Below, piece after piece: positions 49,541 to 58,317 of a stretch of DNA of 64,000 nucleotides. The notes under the pieces are model-generated. The model saw only the letters and a program-made list of their open reading frames with translations. It did not search any database and was not told the DNA's origin. The DNA is from JAOZPE01 sp964601275. Its GTDB lineage: Bacteria; Krumholzibacteriota; Krumholzibacteriia; JAJRXK01. Position numbers and translations under genes: made by a program. How positions within the stretch are numbered: position 1 is the first letter of the stretch; each line of letters starts with the position of its first letter. The DNA lies in the NCBI GenBank assembly GCA_964601275.1, contig CAZRMV010000005.1, positions 62,001 to 126,000 on the forward strand, read 5' to 3'.

Positions 49541-50377
49541 TCAGAAGGGGAAGGGAGAGATCGAGGACTTCGCGGTTCCGAGGCCGAGATGGCGGAGGAT
49601 GCTCACCGCGATGCGGTAGTCGTGCAACTGGGCCGGCCAGTCTTCGTTCTCTCCGTCGCTCTGGCTTCGGTCCGGTTGGTACTGCAGCAGGAGGCCTTGC
49701 TCTTCCGGCGCCACCTCGGGGTGTCCCACCGAGGCTTTCTCCCTCTCGAAACTGAAGCCCGAACGAGCCACCGCGACCAGCAGGAGGCGGTCGAAAGGAG
49801 CAGGGGGGGAAGAGAGGCCGCCGCTCTTCGACCACGCGTCCAGGAGTTCACCGTGCAGGACCCGCTCGACTCCCCGGTGCGCGAGAAGCTTTTCGCACCA
49901 GGACTCCACCTCCGCGGTCGAAGGGGTCTCCCCGCTCGGGGAAGGTCCCACGAACAGGAGTGAACTCCGCACCCACCAGTGCGCGGACCGGGGCAGGCAC
50001 GGGACTTCGATGGTTTCATCGACCGGCCGCAGTCCCGGGCCGGCCACGATCAGCCGCACGAGCTCCGGGCCGGACTCCAACGATCGTTCCCGCAACCGAT
50101 CGTCGAGCGCCCGGGCGGCCTCCTTCCGTTCCGCAGAGGAGAGACCATACTGCCGGGCCGCTTCGAGCAGGCGGTCGTCGCGGCGACAGCGAAGGCGATC
50201 GTCCGGGAGTCGGGTGAGGTTTCGGCGTACCGTCTCTTCCAAAGTCTCTGGAAGTTGGGGAAAGGAGCAGACCAGGCCGGCCTGCCGTCGCAGATGACCG
50301 GACAGCCAGGGCATCACCCCCGACTCGAGAAGGCCGGCGGTGAGCCCGGCGACGAACTCGAGATGAACGGCCCTCAT
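49541..50377 (-). CDS. Unrecognised cytoplasmic protein coupled to the membrane/VanY fusion gene
   Basis: A 278-residue protein with no signal peptide or membrane segment and no family I recognise. It is rich in Arg, Leu and Glu, with helical stretches such as RNLTRLPDDRLRCRRDDRLLEAARQYGL in the first third (shortened here to its core RRDDRLLEAARQYGL) and a mixed second half. Its ATG overlaps the stop of the fusion gene as ATGA, so it is translationally coupled to it. The ATG at 50377 was chosen on that basis; longer alternatives exist. It is the last gene of the pyrF-pyrE unit. Confidence 0.6.
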   Translation of the reverse strand: MRAVHLEFVAGLTAGLLESGVMPWLSGHLRRQAGLVCSFPQLPETLEETVRRNLTRLPDDRLRCRRDDRLLEAARQYGLSSAERKEAARALDDRLRERSLESGPELVRLIVAGPGLRPVDETIEVPCLPRSAHWWVRSSLLFVGPSPSGETPSTAEVESWCEKLLAHRGVERVLHGELLDAWSKSGGLSSPPAPFDRLLLVAVARSGFSFEREKASVGHPEVAPEEQGLLLQYQPDRSQSDGENEDWPAQLHDYRIAVSILRHLGLGTAKSSISPFPF

Positions 50378-52491
50378 CGCGGCGCCCCCCGGTCCCCGGA
50401 GCCCGCGGGGGGGCGATAGCGGTAGTGCCACGGCTCGGGATGGTAGAATCCCGCATCGGTGGAATCGGGGGGATAGCTCAAGTGGAATCCCCAGTCGATC
50501 GCGTGGGTCTTCAGCCAGTGGGCTTCGGGGGTCTGGGCGAAGCCGGGCTCGACCACCTGGCGCAACGCGTGGTCGGCGAAGTCCACCGTGGTTCCGAGCT
50601 GGTGTTCACTCGCGCCGGGAGGGGCCACCCATCGCTGGTCGGGTCCATGTTGCTGGCAGGCCCGACGGTAGAGTTCCTCCTGGCGCGACCACGATCGATA
50701 GGCGCTGACCACCTTCAGTTCCACCCCGTCGGCCCTGGCGGCCTGCACCATCGTCATCAGGGCGCGCAGGGCTTCGGCTCGCAACCGGAGTCCCGGGCGG
50801 GTGGCGGGGGGCACCGGGATCTCCTTGAGATCCCCGGGCCGATCGTCCGCCGACAATCGATGGATGGGATCGACGAGGCGGTTCCACGCAGGGTCGCTTG
50901 CGTCGCCGGCGCTCGGCGGAGTCGCGGCAGCGTCTCCGCCGGATTCCTCCAACGGTGGCAACCGCAGCAGCACCGGACCTTCCGGATGTTCGTAGATCAC
51001 CGTGCAGCGGGCCAGCAGGCGGTTCCACGCGGCACCTTCCACCCACTTGCTTCTCCTTCCCTGTCCCAGGGCGAGCACGATGGCCCCGCGCAGAGGGGGC
51101 ATGCGGCGCAGCCGGTCGAGGACTTCCGGACTCTCCGGGAGGAAGACCACCTGCCGGCGGCTGGCCCACGCCAGATGGGCGCTCTCGGTGAAGACCGCGG
51201 CCAGGGGGTTGCCGGCGGTCTGCAGCCGTTGCACCACCCGGGCCGGGGCACGACGGAAGGCCAGCGGCCAGGCCGCGGGATCCTGCAGGGGCGAGGACGA
51301 GGCGCCGGGCACGGGAAGCCATCCCACCCCGACCGCGACCATGGCCACGGTGGTTCGCAATGGGACCGAACGCAGCCAGGCGCCCAGGCGGGCCAATCCG
51401 GCCCCTGCCCACAGGCAGATCACCGGCAGCAGGGGAAAGAGGGGGCGGAATTCGGCGCTGAAGGGGGAAAGGACCACCGCGACCGCAGCCACGAGCAGGA
51501 TGTCGCGCAACGCCAGCCGCGCTTCGCCGGCCGCCCCCCAGAGGACGAGCAACGCGGCCGGCAACGCGATCCAGGCATCCAGGTGGAGCAGGTGCATCTT
51601 GAGGCGGTGCAGGCCGAGGGCCGCCACCTCCCCCCCGCGATGGGTCAGCACCTGCCAGGTCGGATGGGGGACCAGGCCCCGGTAGGGACCCAGGCCCCCG
51701 GGATCGTCCAGGTTGCGGGCCAGTTCGGCGTAGGACTGGAGGGTTCCCAGCGGGTTGCCGGTGATGAGCCAGAGATGCAGATGCCAGGGAAGTGCGACGG
51801 CGGCGGCCCCCAGGATCAGCCAGGGGAGATCCTTCCGGTCATAGCGTCCGCTGCGGGCGAAGAACGTCGCCCCGGCGAGCAACCAACCGGTGGGATGCAG
51901 AAGGGGCATCAAGCCGTAGAGGCTGCCGCAGGCGAGGTGGGTGGCCATGCCGCCGTTACGGGGCCGCCAACTCCACACCAGGAGGGTCAGCAGCGCCAGG
52001 GCGATCTCGGGACCGCCTCCGACCAGAACCCGCCAGGTGGTGAAGGAGGCGGCCAGGACGAGGGCGGCGAATCCGCCGGCGCCTCCGCCGAAGGCTTCGT
52101 CCCCCACCTTCTGCACCCAGAGGAGCAATCCACCGAAGAGGATCAGCGCCAGCCAGACTCCCGCGTGCGACCCCAGTCCCGCGGCCACCGGAAGGACCAA
52201 GAGGAGCGGCCACAGGGGAGGGCGGGTCAGGTTCTGGGGAGGAAAGCTCTCGGCTTGGGGAAAGACCATCCGCAGGGGGTAGGTGATCAGCGGGCGCAAT
52301 CCCTCTCCCTGGGTGGCGTGCCAGGCCCTTCCGACGTAGTCGTAGCGGTCGAGATTGGGCGGAGGATCGATGGTCACAGCCCAGGTGGCCGCCAGGAACG
52401 CGACCGCTAAGGCCAGCAGGAAGAGACGTCGGGACAGCCGGCGCGCCTCCTCAGGCGCCATGGCGCGAACCCGGGGTGTCGAGTGGGACAT
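50374..52491 (-). CDS. Polytopic membrane glycosyltransferase-like protein fused to a VanY D,D-carboxypeptidase
   Basis: A 705-residue protein. Residues 20-415 contain about ten transmembrane helices in the pattern of GT39/DUF2029-type glycosyltransferases, with an early acidic pair (PPPNLDRYDYV) on an outer loop. A soluble linker follows, then a VanY/M15B peptidase domain from about 541: SAYRSWSRQEELY, zinc ligands H630 and D637 (GASEHQLGTTVDFAD) and E686/H689 in HPEPWHYRY. VanY enzymes remove the terminal D-Ala of peptidoglycan stems outside the membrane. The fusion would attach it to the inner membrane. Start ATG 52491 overlaps pyrE by 41 bp; an internal ATG at 52461 would shorten this to 11 bp. 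Confidence 0.78.
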   Translation of the reverse strand: MSHSTPRVRAMAPEEARRLSRRLFLLALAVAFLAATWAVTIDPPPNLDRYDYVGRAWHATQGEGLRPLITYPLRMVFPQAESFPPQNLTRPPLWPLLLVLPVAAGLGSHAGVWLALILFGGLLLWVQKVGDEAFGGGAGGFAALVLAASFTTWRVLVGGGPEIALALLTLLVWSWRPRNGGMATHLACGSLYGLMPLLHPTGWLLAGATFFARSGRYDRKDLPWLILGAAAVALPWHLHLWLITGNPLGTLQSYAELARNLDDPGGLGPYRGLVPHPTWQVLTHRGGEVAALGLHRLKMHLLHLDAWIALPAALLVLWGAAGEARLALRDILLVAAVAVVLSPFSAEFRPLFPLLPVICLWAGAGLARLGAWLRSVPLRTTVAMVAVGVGWLPVPGASSSPLQDPAAWPLAFRRAPARVVQRLQTAGNPLAAVFTESAHLAWASRRQVVFLPESPEVLDRLRRMPPLRGAIVLALGQGRRSKWVEGAAWNRLLARCTVIYEHPEGPVLLRLPPLEESGGDAAATPPSAGDASDPAWNRLVDPIHRLSADDRPGDLKEIPVPPATRPGLRLRAEALRALMTMVQAARADGVELKVVSAYRSWSRQEELYRRACQQHGPDQRWVAPPGASEHQLGTTVDFADHALRQVVEPGFAQTPEAHWLKTHAIDWGFHLSYPPDSTDAGFYHPEPWHYRYRPPAGSGDRGAPR

Positions 52492-53059
52492 CCTGCCGGC
52501 AGAGGGGGCACTGTGCGGGGTCCCAGGTTCCGACGTCCTCGACGAGCAGGGCGTGGACCGGCACCGGCACCTCGACCCCGGCCTCCCGGCGGTCCACGAT
52601 CACCGCGATGCCGTGGACTTCCGCTTCCTGTTCTTCGACCAGTTGCCGCATTTCGCCGAACGAGGTCCCCCGGGTCAGGACGTCGTCGACCAGCAACACC
52701 GATTCGCTCTTGCGGATCCCGAACCCGCGGCGGAGGGCGAGGCGGCCGTCCTTGCGCTCGCAGAAGAGATGCCGGCGGCCCAGCGCGCGGGCCACTTCCT
52801 GCCCGATCAGGATGCCCCCCACCGCGGGCGAGAGCACCAAGTCGTATTCCAGCTCGTTGCAGTGCTCGGCCAACAAGCGTCCCAGGCCCCGGGCCAGCTC
52901 GGGATACTGCAAGACCAGCGCGCACTGGAAATAACGGTTGCTGTGCAGACCACTGCTCAGTTGGAAGTGGCCGTCGAGCACCGCGCCCAACTCCACCAGA
53001 CGATCGCGTACTTCCGATTCCTTCAAGTGTTCATCGGACGGGAGCCCACCGGGGGTCAT
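52451..53059 (-). CDS. pyrE: Orotate phosphoribosyltransferase
   Basis: A 202-residue type I phosphoribosyltransferase. The PRPP motif is VLLVDDVLTRGTS at 121-133, with SPAVGGILIGQEVA and FCERKDGRLALRRGF for orotate and phosphate binding. A short C-terminal CPLC motif ends the protein. It converts orotate and PRPP to OMP in pyrimidine synthesis. AGGAGGAGAT precedes ATG 53059. It lies downstream of pyrF with 46 bp between, so the last two steps of UMP synthesis are encoded together. Confidence 0.95.
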   Translation of the reverse strand: MTPGGLPSDEHLKESEVRDRLVELGAVLDGHFQLSSGLHSNRYFQCALVLQYPELARGLGRLLAEHCNELEYDLVLSPAVGGILIGQEVARALGRRHLFCERKDGRLALRRGFGIRKSESVLLVDDVLTRGTSFGEMRQLVEEQEAEVHGIAVIVDRREAGVEVPVPVHALLVEDVGTWDPAQCPLCRQDVPLDTPGSRHGA

Positions 53060-53105
53060 GATCTCCTCCTGCCAAAGAGCGGCCGCTCGGAAGGGAAATC
53101 CCACC

Positions 53106-53840
53106 CTACACCGCGGCTGCCATCTCGTCCAGAATGCGCCCCAGCGCCCCGGCGGGGTCCGCACTGCGGGTGATGGGACGGCCCACCACCAGGAAATCGG
53201 CTCCCTCCTGCAGGGCGGCCGCTGGGGTGGTGGCACGGGCCTGATCGTCGGCTATGGCCCCCGCCGGGCGGATGCCGGGGCACACGATCAAGGGCTCGTT
53301 TCCTACCGCCTGCCGCAGGGCGGACACTTCCAGGGGAGACGCCACCAGGCCGACCGCTCCCTTGCCGACCGCTTCGACCGCCAGCCGCACCGCCAGTCCG
53401 GAGGTGGAGAGGCGGCTCTCCACCAAGGTCTCCAGGCTCCCCGGGGCGTGGCTGGTGAGCACCGTCACCGCCAGTACGCCCAGGGGAGGGCGGCACCCCG
53501 CCCCGGCCCGGGCCGCTTCCCGCACCCCCTCTCCGGCGAGCGCATGGACGGTCGACAGGCTCGCCCCCAGGCTCGCCGCGCGTCGCGTCGCGGCGGCCAT
53601 GGTCGCGGGGATGTCGTGGAACTTCAGGTCGAGGAAGACCCGGTATCCCTCGGCGCACAATCTCTCCACCACCGAAGGTCCCTCCGCGGTGAAGAGTTCA
53701 AGTCCGACCTTCACCCACCGCAGCTCGTCCTGGAGGGAGGAAAGCAGGGCCAGGGCGGGGTCGGCCGCCGGGAAATCCAGGGCCAGGATGAGTCGGCAGC
53801 GCGGATCGGATGTGCGGAAAGTGGACGGCGGAACAGACAT
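53106..53840 (-). CDS. pyrF: Orotidine 5'-phosphate decarboxylase
   Basis: A 244-residue TIM-barrel enzyme. It starts LILALDFPAADPAL, has the catalytic DLKFHDIPAT with D71, K73 and D76, and near the end ICPGIRPAG, seen as VCPGIRPAG, plus VVGRPITRSADP for phosphate binding. It decarboxylates OMP to UMP. The ATG at 53840 has AGAGG upstream. It is the first gene of a minus-strand unit with pyrE and the VanY fusion and is divergent from serS. Confidence 0.94.
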   Translation of the reverse strand: MSVPPSTFRTSDPRCRLILALDFPAADPALALLSSLQDELRWVKVGLELFTAEGPSVVERLCAEGYRVFLDLKFHDIPATMAAATRRAASLGASLSTVHALAGEGVREAARAGAGCRPPLGVLAVTVLTSHAPGSLETLVESRLSTSGLAVRLAVEAVGKGAVGLVASPLEVSALRQAVGNEPLIVCPGIRPAGAIADDQARATTPAAALQEGADFLVVGRPITRSADPAGALGRILDEMAAAV

Positions 53841-53855
53841 GCGCTCGATGACCTC

Positions 53856-53885
53856 TTGCTTGGGTGGTGTGCCCTCGGCTAGCTT
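53856..53885 (+). promoter_or_regulatory. Candidate promoter for serS
   Basis: TTGCTT (53856-53861), 18 bp and TAGCTT (53880-53885), about 75 bp before the serS GTG. The -10 is preceded by GGC rather than TGC. It overlaps the leader of the divergent pyrF. Confidence 0.38.
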
Positions 53886-53912
53886 GGGCGACGGAAGGAA
53901 CCCGTCGGCGTC

Positions 53913-53941
53913 TTGATACCCTACCGGCGCCGACCGTGCAA
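53913..53941 (-). promoter_or_regulatory. Candidate promoter for the pyrF operon
   Basis: On the minus strand TTGCAC (53941-53936), 17 bp and TATCAA (53918-53913), about 70 bp upstream of the pyrF ATG. It faces the serS promoter, so transcription of the two units may interfere. Confidence 0.35.
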
Positions 53942-53960
53942 GACACACAGGAGACCCGCT

Positions 53961-55223
53961 GTGCTCGACCGCCGATTCATCCGCGAACACGCCGAACTCG
54001 TGCGCGAAGGTATCGCCGCCAAGCGGGAGTCGGCCGACCTGGACCGCTTTCTCGACCTCGATCGCGAGCGACGCGGGCTCCTGGGCGAACTCGAGGAGCT
54101 CAAGGCGCAGCGGAACGCCGCATCGCTTGCCATCGGCCAGGCCAAGAAGAAGGGCGAATCCGCGGAGGAGGCCATCGCGGCGATGCGGGAGGTCTCGGCG
54201 CGGATCAAGGAAGGGGACGCCCGGCTGGCGAAGCTGGAGGAGGAGCTGCTGGACCAGCAACTCTCCATTCCCAATCTTCCCGATCCCGATGTGCCCAGGG
54301 GCGGTGAGGAGCAGAACGAGATCGTCCGCAGCTGGGGTGAGCCCCGCCGACTGGACTACGCCCGGCCCCACTGGGAGATCGCCGAGAGCCTCGGCTTGCT
54401 GGATCTGCCGGCCGCTTCCCGGATGAGCGGAAGCGGGTTCACCGTGCTCAAGGGCGCGGGCGCCCGTCTGGAGCGCGCGTTGATCAACTGGTTCCTCGAC
54501 GTCCACCTCGAGCAGGGTTACGTGGAGATCAATGCTCCCTACCTGGTCCGCAGCGAGGCGGTCCTGGGAACCGGACAGTTGCCCAAGCTCGCCGACGACA
54601 TGTACCGGACCCGCACGGACGGGCTGTGGCTCATTCCCACCGCGGAGGTCTCGGTCACCAATCTCCACCGGGAGAGCATCCTCGGGCCCGACGAGATCCC
54701 CCGGCGTTACGTCTCCTTCAGCCCCTGTTTCCGTCGCGAGGCGGGCAGCGCGGGCAAGGACACGCGGGGGATGCTTCGCGTCCACCAGTTCCACAAGGTC
54801 GAAATGGTGCGCTTCGCCCGGCCGCAGGACAGCGAGAAGGAACTGGAAGAACTCGTCCAGGACGCCACCGTCTTGCTGGAAGGCCTCGAGCTGCCCTACC
54901 GAGTGGTGAAACTCGCGTCGGGGGATCTCTCGTTCGCCGCGGCCAAGTGCTACGATCTGGAGGTCTACAGTCCGGGGGTCGATGCCTGGCTGGAGGTGAG
55001 CTCGTGCAGCAACTTCCGCGATTTCCAGGCCCGCCGCGCCCAGATCCGCTGGCGCGAGCAGAAGGGGAGCAAGGCCATCCATCCCCACACCCTCAACGGC
55101 AGCGGCCTGGCCTTGCCCCGGGTGCTGGTCGCCATCCTGGAGAACCACCTGACCGGCACCGGAAAGATCCGGGTTCCCGAGGTGCTTCGCCCCTATATGG
55201 ACGGACGGGAAACCATCCAGTAG
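53961..55223 (+). CDS. serS: Seryl-tRNA synthetase
   Basis: A 420-residue class II synthetase. The N-terminal helical arm (about 25-105) is the long coiled coil that grips the tRNA extra arm. Motif 2 is FSPCFRREAGSAGKDTRGML and motif 3 GSGLALPRVLVAILEN, with TAEVSVTNLHR in the serine pocket. It charges tRNA-Ser (and tRNA-Sec if present) with serine. GTG 53961 has CAGGAG seven bases upstream; earlier in-frame codons add unconserved residues. Confidence 0.97.
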   Translation: MLDRRFIREHAELVREGIAAKRESADLDRFLDLDRERRGLLGELEELKAQRNAASLAIGQAKKKGESAEEAIAAMREVSARIKEGDARLAKLEEELLDQQLSIPNLPDPDVPRGGEEQNEIVRSWGEPRRLDYARPHWEIAESLGLLDLPAASRMSGSGFTVLKGAGARLERALINWFLDVHLEQGYVEINAPYLVRSEAVLGTGQLPKLADDMYRTRTDGLWLIPTAEVSVTNLHRESILGPDEIPRRYVSFSPCFRREAGSAGKDTRGMLRVHQFHKVEMVRFARPQDSEKELEELVQDATVLLEGLELPYRVVKLASGDLSFAAAKCYDLEVYSPGVDAWLEVSSCSNFRDFQARRAQIRWREQKGSKAIHPHTLNGSGLALPRVLVAILENHLTGTGKIRVPEVLRPYMDGRETIQ

Positions 55224-55316
55224 GAGGGCGGCCCGGCCGGCATCGGGCGGTCCGGTCCGGCGGGTGCCCGGGGCAGTCCGGCCCGCCGGGGGGGCACGCG
55301 AGAGGGGAGTCTTCAC

Positions 55317-56603
55317 ATGTCGCCTCGGGGCGTGTTGAAAGGACCCACGGTACGGGCTCTGCTCAAGAGCTACATCCTGGTAGGGCTCGCGCTCATCGTG
55401 ATCGCGATCGTGGTGTTCTCCCTCGATCTCACCGCGAGTGTCGAGGAGCAGGCGCAGTTGACCACGCGCCTGTTGGCCGATCTGGCCGCCGAACGACTCC
55501 TGTCGGAGAATCCGGATCAACTCAAGGAACTGAAGGAGTCGCTCGACGTGCTCGCCGTCCCGGTGATCCTCACCGACGCCGCGGGCCGCCCGGTGTTCTG
55601 GAACGCCAACCAGGTGGGCATTCCGCTGCCCGACGACCCCGGCGTCCTGCAGAAGGACGATCCCCGGAATCCGGTCGACCCGGTGATGGCCGAACTCGTG
55701 GAGAAGGTGAGATCCTTCGATCAACGGCGTTCCCCCCTGCCGGTCTACGGTCCGCAGGGCGGGCCGGCTCTCTTCTACCTGCACTACGGGGAGAGCAACA
55801 TCACCCGGCGGTTGACGGTCATGCCGATGCTCGAAGCGGTGCTGATCGTGGCCTTCATGGGGGTGGCGTTGGTGGCCTTCCGCAATCTCAAGCGGAGCGA
55901 GGAACGCAGCCTGTGGGTGGGAATGGCCAAGGAAACCGCCCATCAGATGGGGACGCCCCTGACCAGCATGAGCGGTTGGCTCGCTCTTCTCGAGGAGGCC
56001 GCGGCGGGTTCATCGTCTTCCGGGTCGAGCGCACTGGAAGGAGCGGGGGTCGACCACGGCCAGGTCCTCGGCGAACTGAAGAAGGATCACCAGCGACTGG
56101 CCAAGGTCTCGGCCCGCTTCTCCCAGATCGGCAGCCGGCCCAAGCTGGTGTCGGCGAGGGTGGACGAGTTGGTCCGCAGCGCATGCACCTATTTCGACCG
56201 GCGTCTTCCCCACCTGAAGACCCACGTGAGGATGGTGACCGAGATCGAGGAGACCCCGCTGGCTCCGATCAATCCCGATCTGCTCGAATGGGCTCTGGAG
56301 AACCTCATCAAGAATGCCCTGGACGCCATCGACAAGGACGCCGGTCTGGTCAAGGTCGGCTGTCACTACGACCCGAAGGACCTGGAAGTGGTGATCACCG
56401 TCACCGACAACGGGAAGGGAATGAGCGCCGCGGTGCAACGCCGCATCTTCTCTCCCGGTTTCAGTACCCGGAAGGGAGGCTGGGGACTGGGATTGGTCCT
56501 GGTGCGCCGCATCGTCGACGAGTACCACGGGGGAAAGGTGGAAGTGGCCTGGAGCGAACCCGGCCGCGGGTCGACCTTCCGGGTGCGGCTGAAGACCCGC
56601 TGA
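55317..56603 (+). CDS. Membrane sensor histidine kinase, possible PorY equivalent
   Basis: A 428-residue kinase. Two transmembrane helices (about 14-36 and 170-190) enclose a periplasmic sensor region with PVILTDAAGRPVFWNAN. The H-box is KETAHQMGTPLTSM with H209, followed by ATPase motifs N-box (LENLIKNALDAI), G1 (VTDNGKGM) and G2 (GGWGLGLVLVRRI). HAMP is not evident. It lies directly upstream of the PorX-like regulator on the same strand, the arrangement expected of a PorY-PorX pair, although in Bacteroidota the two genes are often apart. ATG 55317 has GAGGGGAG upstream. Confidence 0.9.
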   Translation: MSPRGVLKGPTVRALLKSYILVGLALIVIAIVVFSLDLTASVEEQAQLTTRLLADLAAERLLSENPDQLKELKESLDVLAVPVILTDAAGRPVFWNANQVGIPLPDDPGVLQKDDPRNPVDPVMAELVEKVRSFDQRRSPLPVYGPQGGPALFYLHYGESNITRRLTVMPMLEAVLIVAFMGVALVAFRNLKRSEERSLWVGMAKETAHQMGTPLTSMSGWLALLEEAAAGSSSSGSSALEGAGVDHGQVLGELKKDHQRLAKVSARFSQIGSRPKLVSARVDELVRSACTYFDRRLPHLKTHVRMVTEIEETPLAPINPDLLEWALENLIKNALDAIDKDAGLVKVGCHYDPKDLEVVITVTDNGKGMSAAVQRRIFSPGFSTRKGGWGLGLVLVRRIVDEYHGGKVEVAWSEPGRGSTFRVRLKTR

Positions 56604-56760
56604 GCGGGGGTGGAAGCCTCGGTTCCCCGGCCTCGCCGCAGCGGCCTCCGTCGTCGGCGGAGGGCGAAGGCCCGATTCCGGCGGAGGGGATTCCCTCGTC
56701 GATTCCCCGTTCGTGTCGTACCTTGGCCCCTGGACCCGATCACCCCCGCTTGGAGAGACC

Positions 56761-58317
56761 ATGACCACCCGTGCCATCCTCTGGATCGACGATCAGATCA
56801 GCGAACTTCGGAGCCAGATCCTCTTCCTCGAGTCGAAGGGCTACGAGGTCGTCGGGGTCAGCAACGGGGACGATGCCCTGGTGGAATTGAGGAACCGGCG
56901 TTTCGATGTGGTGCTTCTGGACGAGATGATGCCGGGCAAGGGAGGAATCGAGACCCTCCAGGGAATCCGTGAGATCGACGGGACCATTCCGGTCATCATG
57001 ATCACCAAGAGCGAGGAAGAGGAGTTGATGGACCGGGCGCTGGGACGGCGGATCAACGACTTCCTGGTGAAACCGGTCAATCCCAACCAGATTCTCCTGT
57101 CCCTCAAGAAGGCCCTGGACGAGTCGGCGATCCTGGAGCGGCAGGTCAGCCAGGACTACCTGCAGGTCTTTTCCCGGCTCAGCCAGGAGCGCATGGAAGC
57201 GTCCACTCCCGCCGAATGGATGGAGGTGTACGAGAAGATGGTGGATTGGGAGATCCGGCTCAGTGGCATCTCCGACCGCTCGCTGGTGCAGACCCACCGG
57301 GTGCAGATGCGCGATGCAAATGCCAACTTCGGCCGTTTCGTGGAGAAGAACTACCGGAACTGGCTGCAGGGCAACGCCCGCCCGGTGATGAGCACGGACG
57401 TCATCAAGCGCTGGGTGGCTCCACACCTCCGTGCCGGCAACAAGGTCTTCTTCTTCGTGATCGACTGCATGCGCCTGGACCAGTGGCGGCAACTCGAAGG
57501 CTTCCTCCACCCCCTCTACCGGGTGGAAGAGGAGCTCTACTACAGCATCCTTCCCACCGCGACGCCCTTCGCCCGCAACGCCATCTTCTCCGGTCTGTTG
57601 CCCCTGGAGATCGCCCGCCGCCATCCCCGGTGGTGGAGGGGATCGGCCCAGGAAGAACGCAGCAAGAACGCCTTCGAGGCCCAGTTGTTGGCGGAGAACC
57701 TGAAGACCCTCGGCCTCGGCAAAGTGAACTTCAAGTACTTCAAGACCTACAACATCGAGGAGACCGAGGCGATGGCGAAGCAGATTCCCAGTCTCGGCGA
57801 TGTGCCCCTGGTGGTGGGGGTCATCAACTTCCTCGACATCCTTTCGCACGGGCGTTCGACCAATGAACTGCTGATGGAGCTCGCGCCCGACGAAGTGGCG
57901 TTCCGCAGCGTGATGCGGTCGTGGTTCCAGCACTCCGCGCTCTACGAACTCCTCCGGTCGCTGGCGACCCGAAGCGACAACGTGGTGATCATCACCACCG
58001 ACCATGGCTCGGTGCAGGTGCGCAAGGCGGCGAAGGTGAAGGCTCGCAAGGAAGCCTCGGCCAACGTGCGCTACAAGTATGGGGACAACCTCGTGGTTGA
58101 TGATCGGGCGGCGTTCATCATGAAGAATCCCGAGGACTTCGGCCTGCCGCAGGACAGCCCAATCCAGAACTACATCTGCGCCAAGGAGTACAACTACTTC
58201 GTCTACCCGACGAACTATCACGAGTACGAACGGCAGTACCGGGGTTCCTTCCAGCACGGGGGCATCTCCATGGAGGAGATGATCATTCCCTGCTGCACGT
58301 TGACGGTGGAGAGATGA
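56761..58317 (+). CDS. porX: PorX-like response regulator with PglZ phosphatase domain
   Basis: A 518-residue two-domain regulator. The receiver domain has the acidic pair D10/D11, phospho-acceptor D54 in VVLLDEMMPGKGG, T82 and K104. After a helical middle section the PglZ alkaline-phosphatase-fold domain shows the metal ligands D235 (FFFVIDCMRLDQW), T266/T268 (TATPFARN) and D414/H415 (TTDHGSV). This architecture is PorX, which controls type IX secretion genes in Bacteroidota with a sigma factor and cleaves oligonucleotides. Length matches the known proteins. ATG 56761 has GGAGAG close upstream. It overlaps tsaE by four bases (ATGA). Confidence 0.9.
   Translation: MTTRAILWIDDQISELRSQILFLESKGYEVVGVSNGDDALVELRNRRFDVVLLDEMMPGKGGIETLQGIREIDGTIPVIMITKSEEEELMDRALGRRINDFLVKPVNPNQILLSLKKALDESAILERQVSQDYLQVFSRLSQERMEASTPAEWMEVYEKMVDWEIRLSGISDRSLVQTHRVQMRDANANFGRFVEKNYRNWLQGNARPVMSTDVIKRWVAPHLRAGNKVFFFVIDCMRLDQWRQLEGFLHPLYRVEEELYYSILPTATPFARNAIFSGLLPLEIARRHPRWWRGSAQEERSKNAFEAQLLAENLKTLGLGKVNFKYFKTYNIEETEAMAKQIPSLGDVPLVVGVINFLDILSHGRSTNELLMELAPDEVAFRSVMRSWFQHSALYELLRSLATRSDNVVIITTDHGSVQVRKAAKVKARKEASANVRYKYGDNLVVDDRAAFIMKNPEDFGLPQDSPIQNYICAKEYNYFVYPTNYHEYERQYRGSFQHGGISMEEMIIPCCTLTVER

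Noticed and set aside
53106..55943. A 945-codon minus-strand frame ending in PyrF
   Set aside because: Only the last 244 codons are PyrF. The upstream part is antisense to serS and has no conserved sequence.
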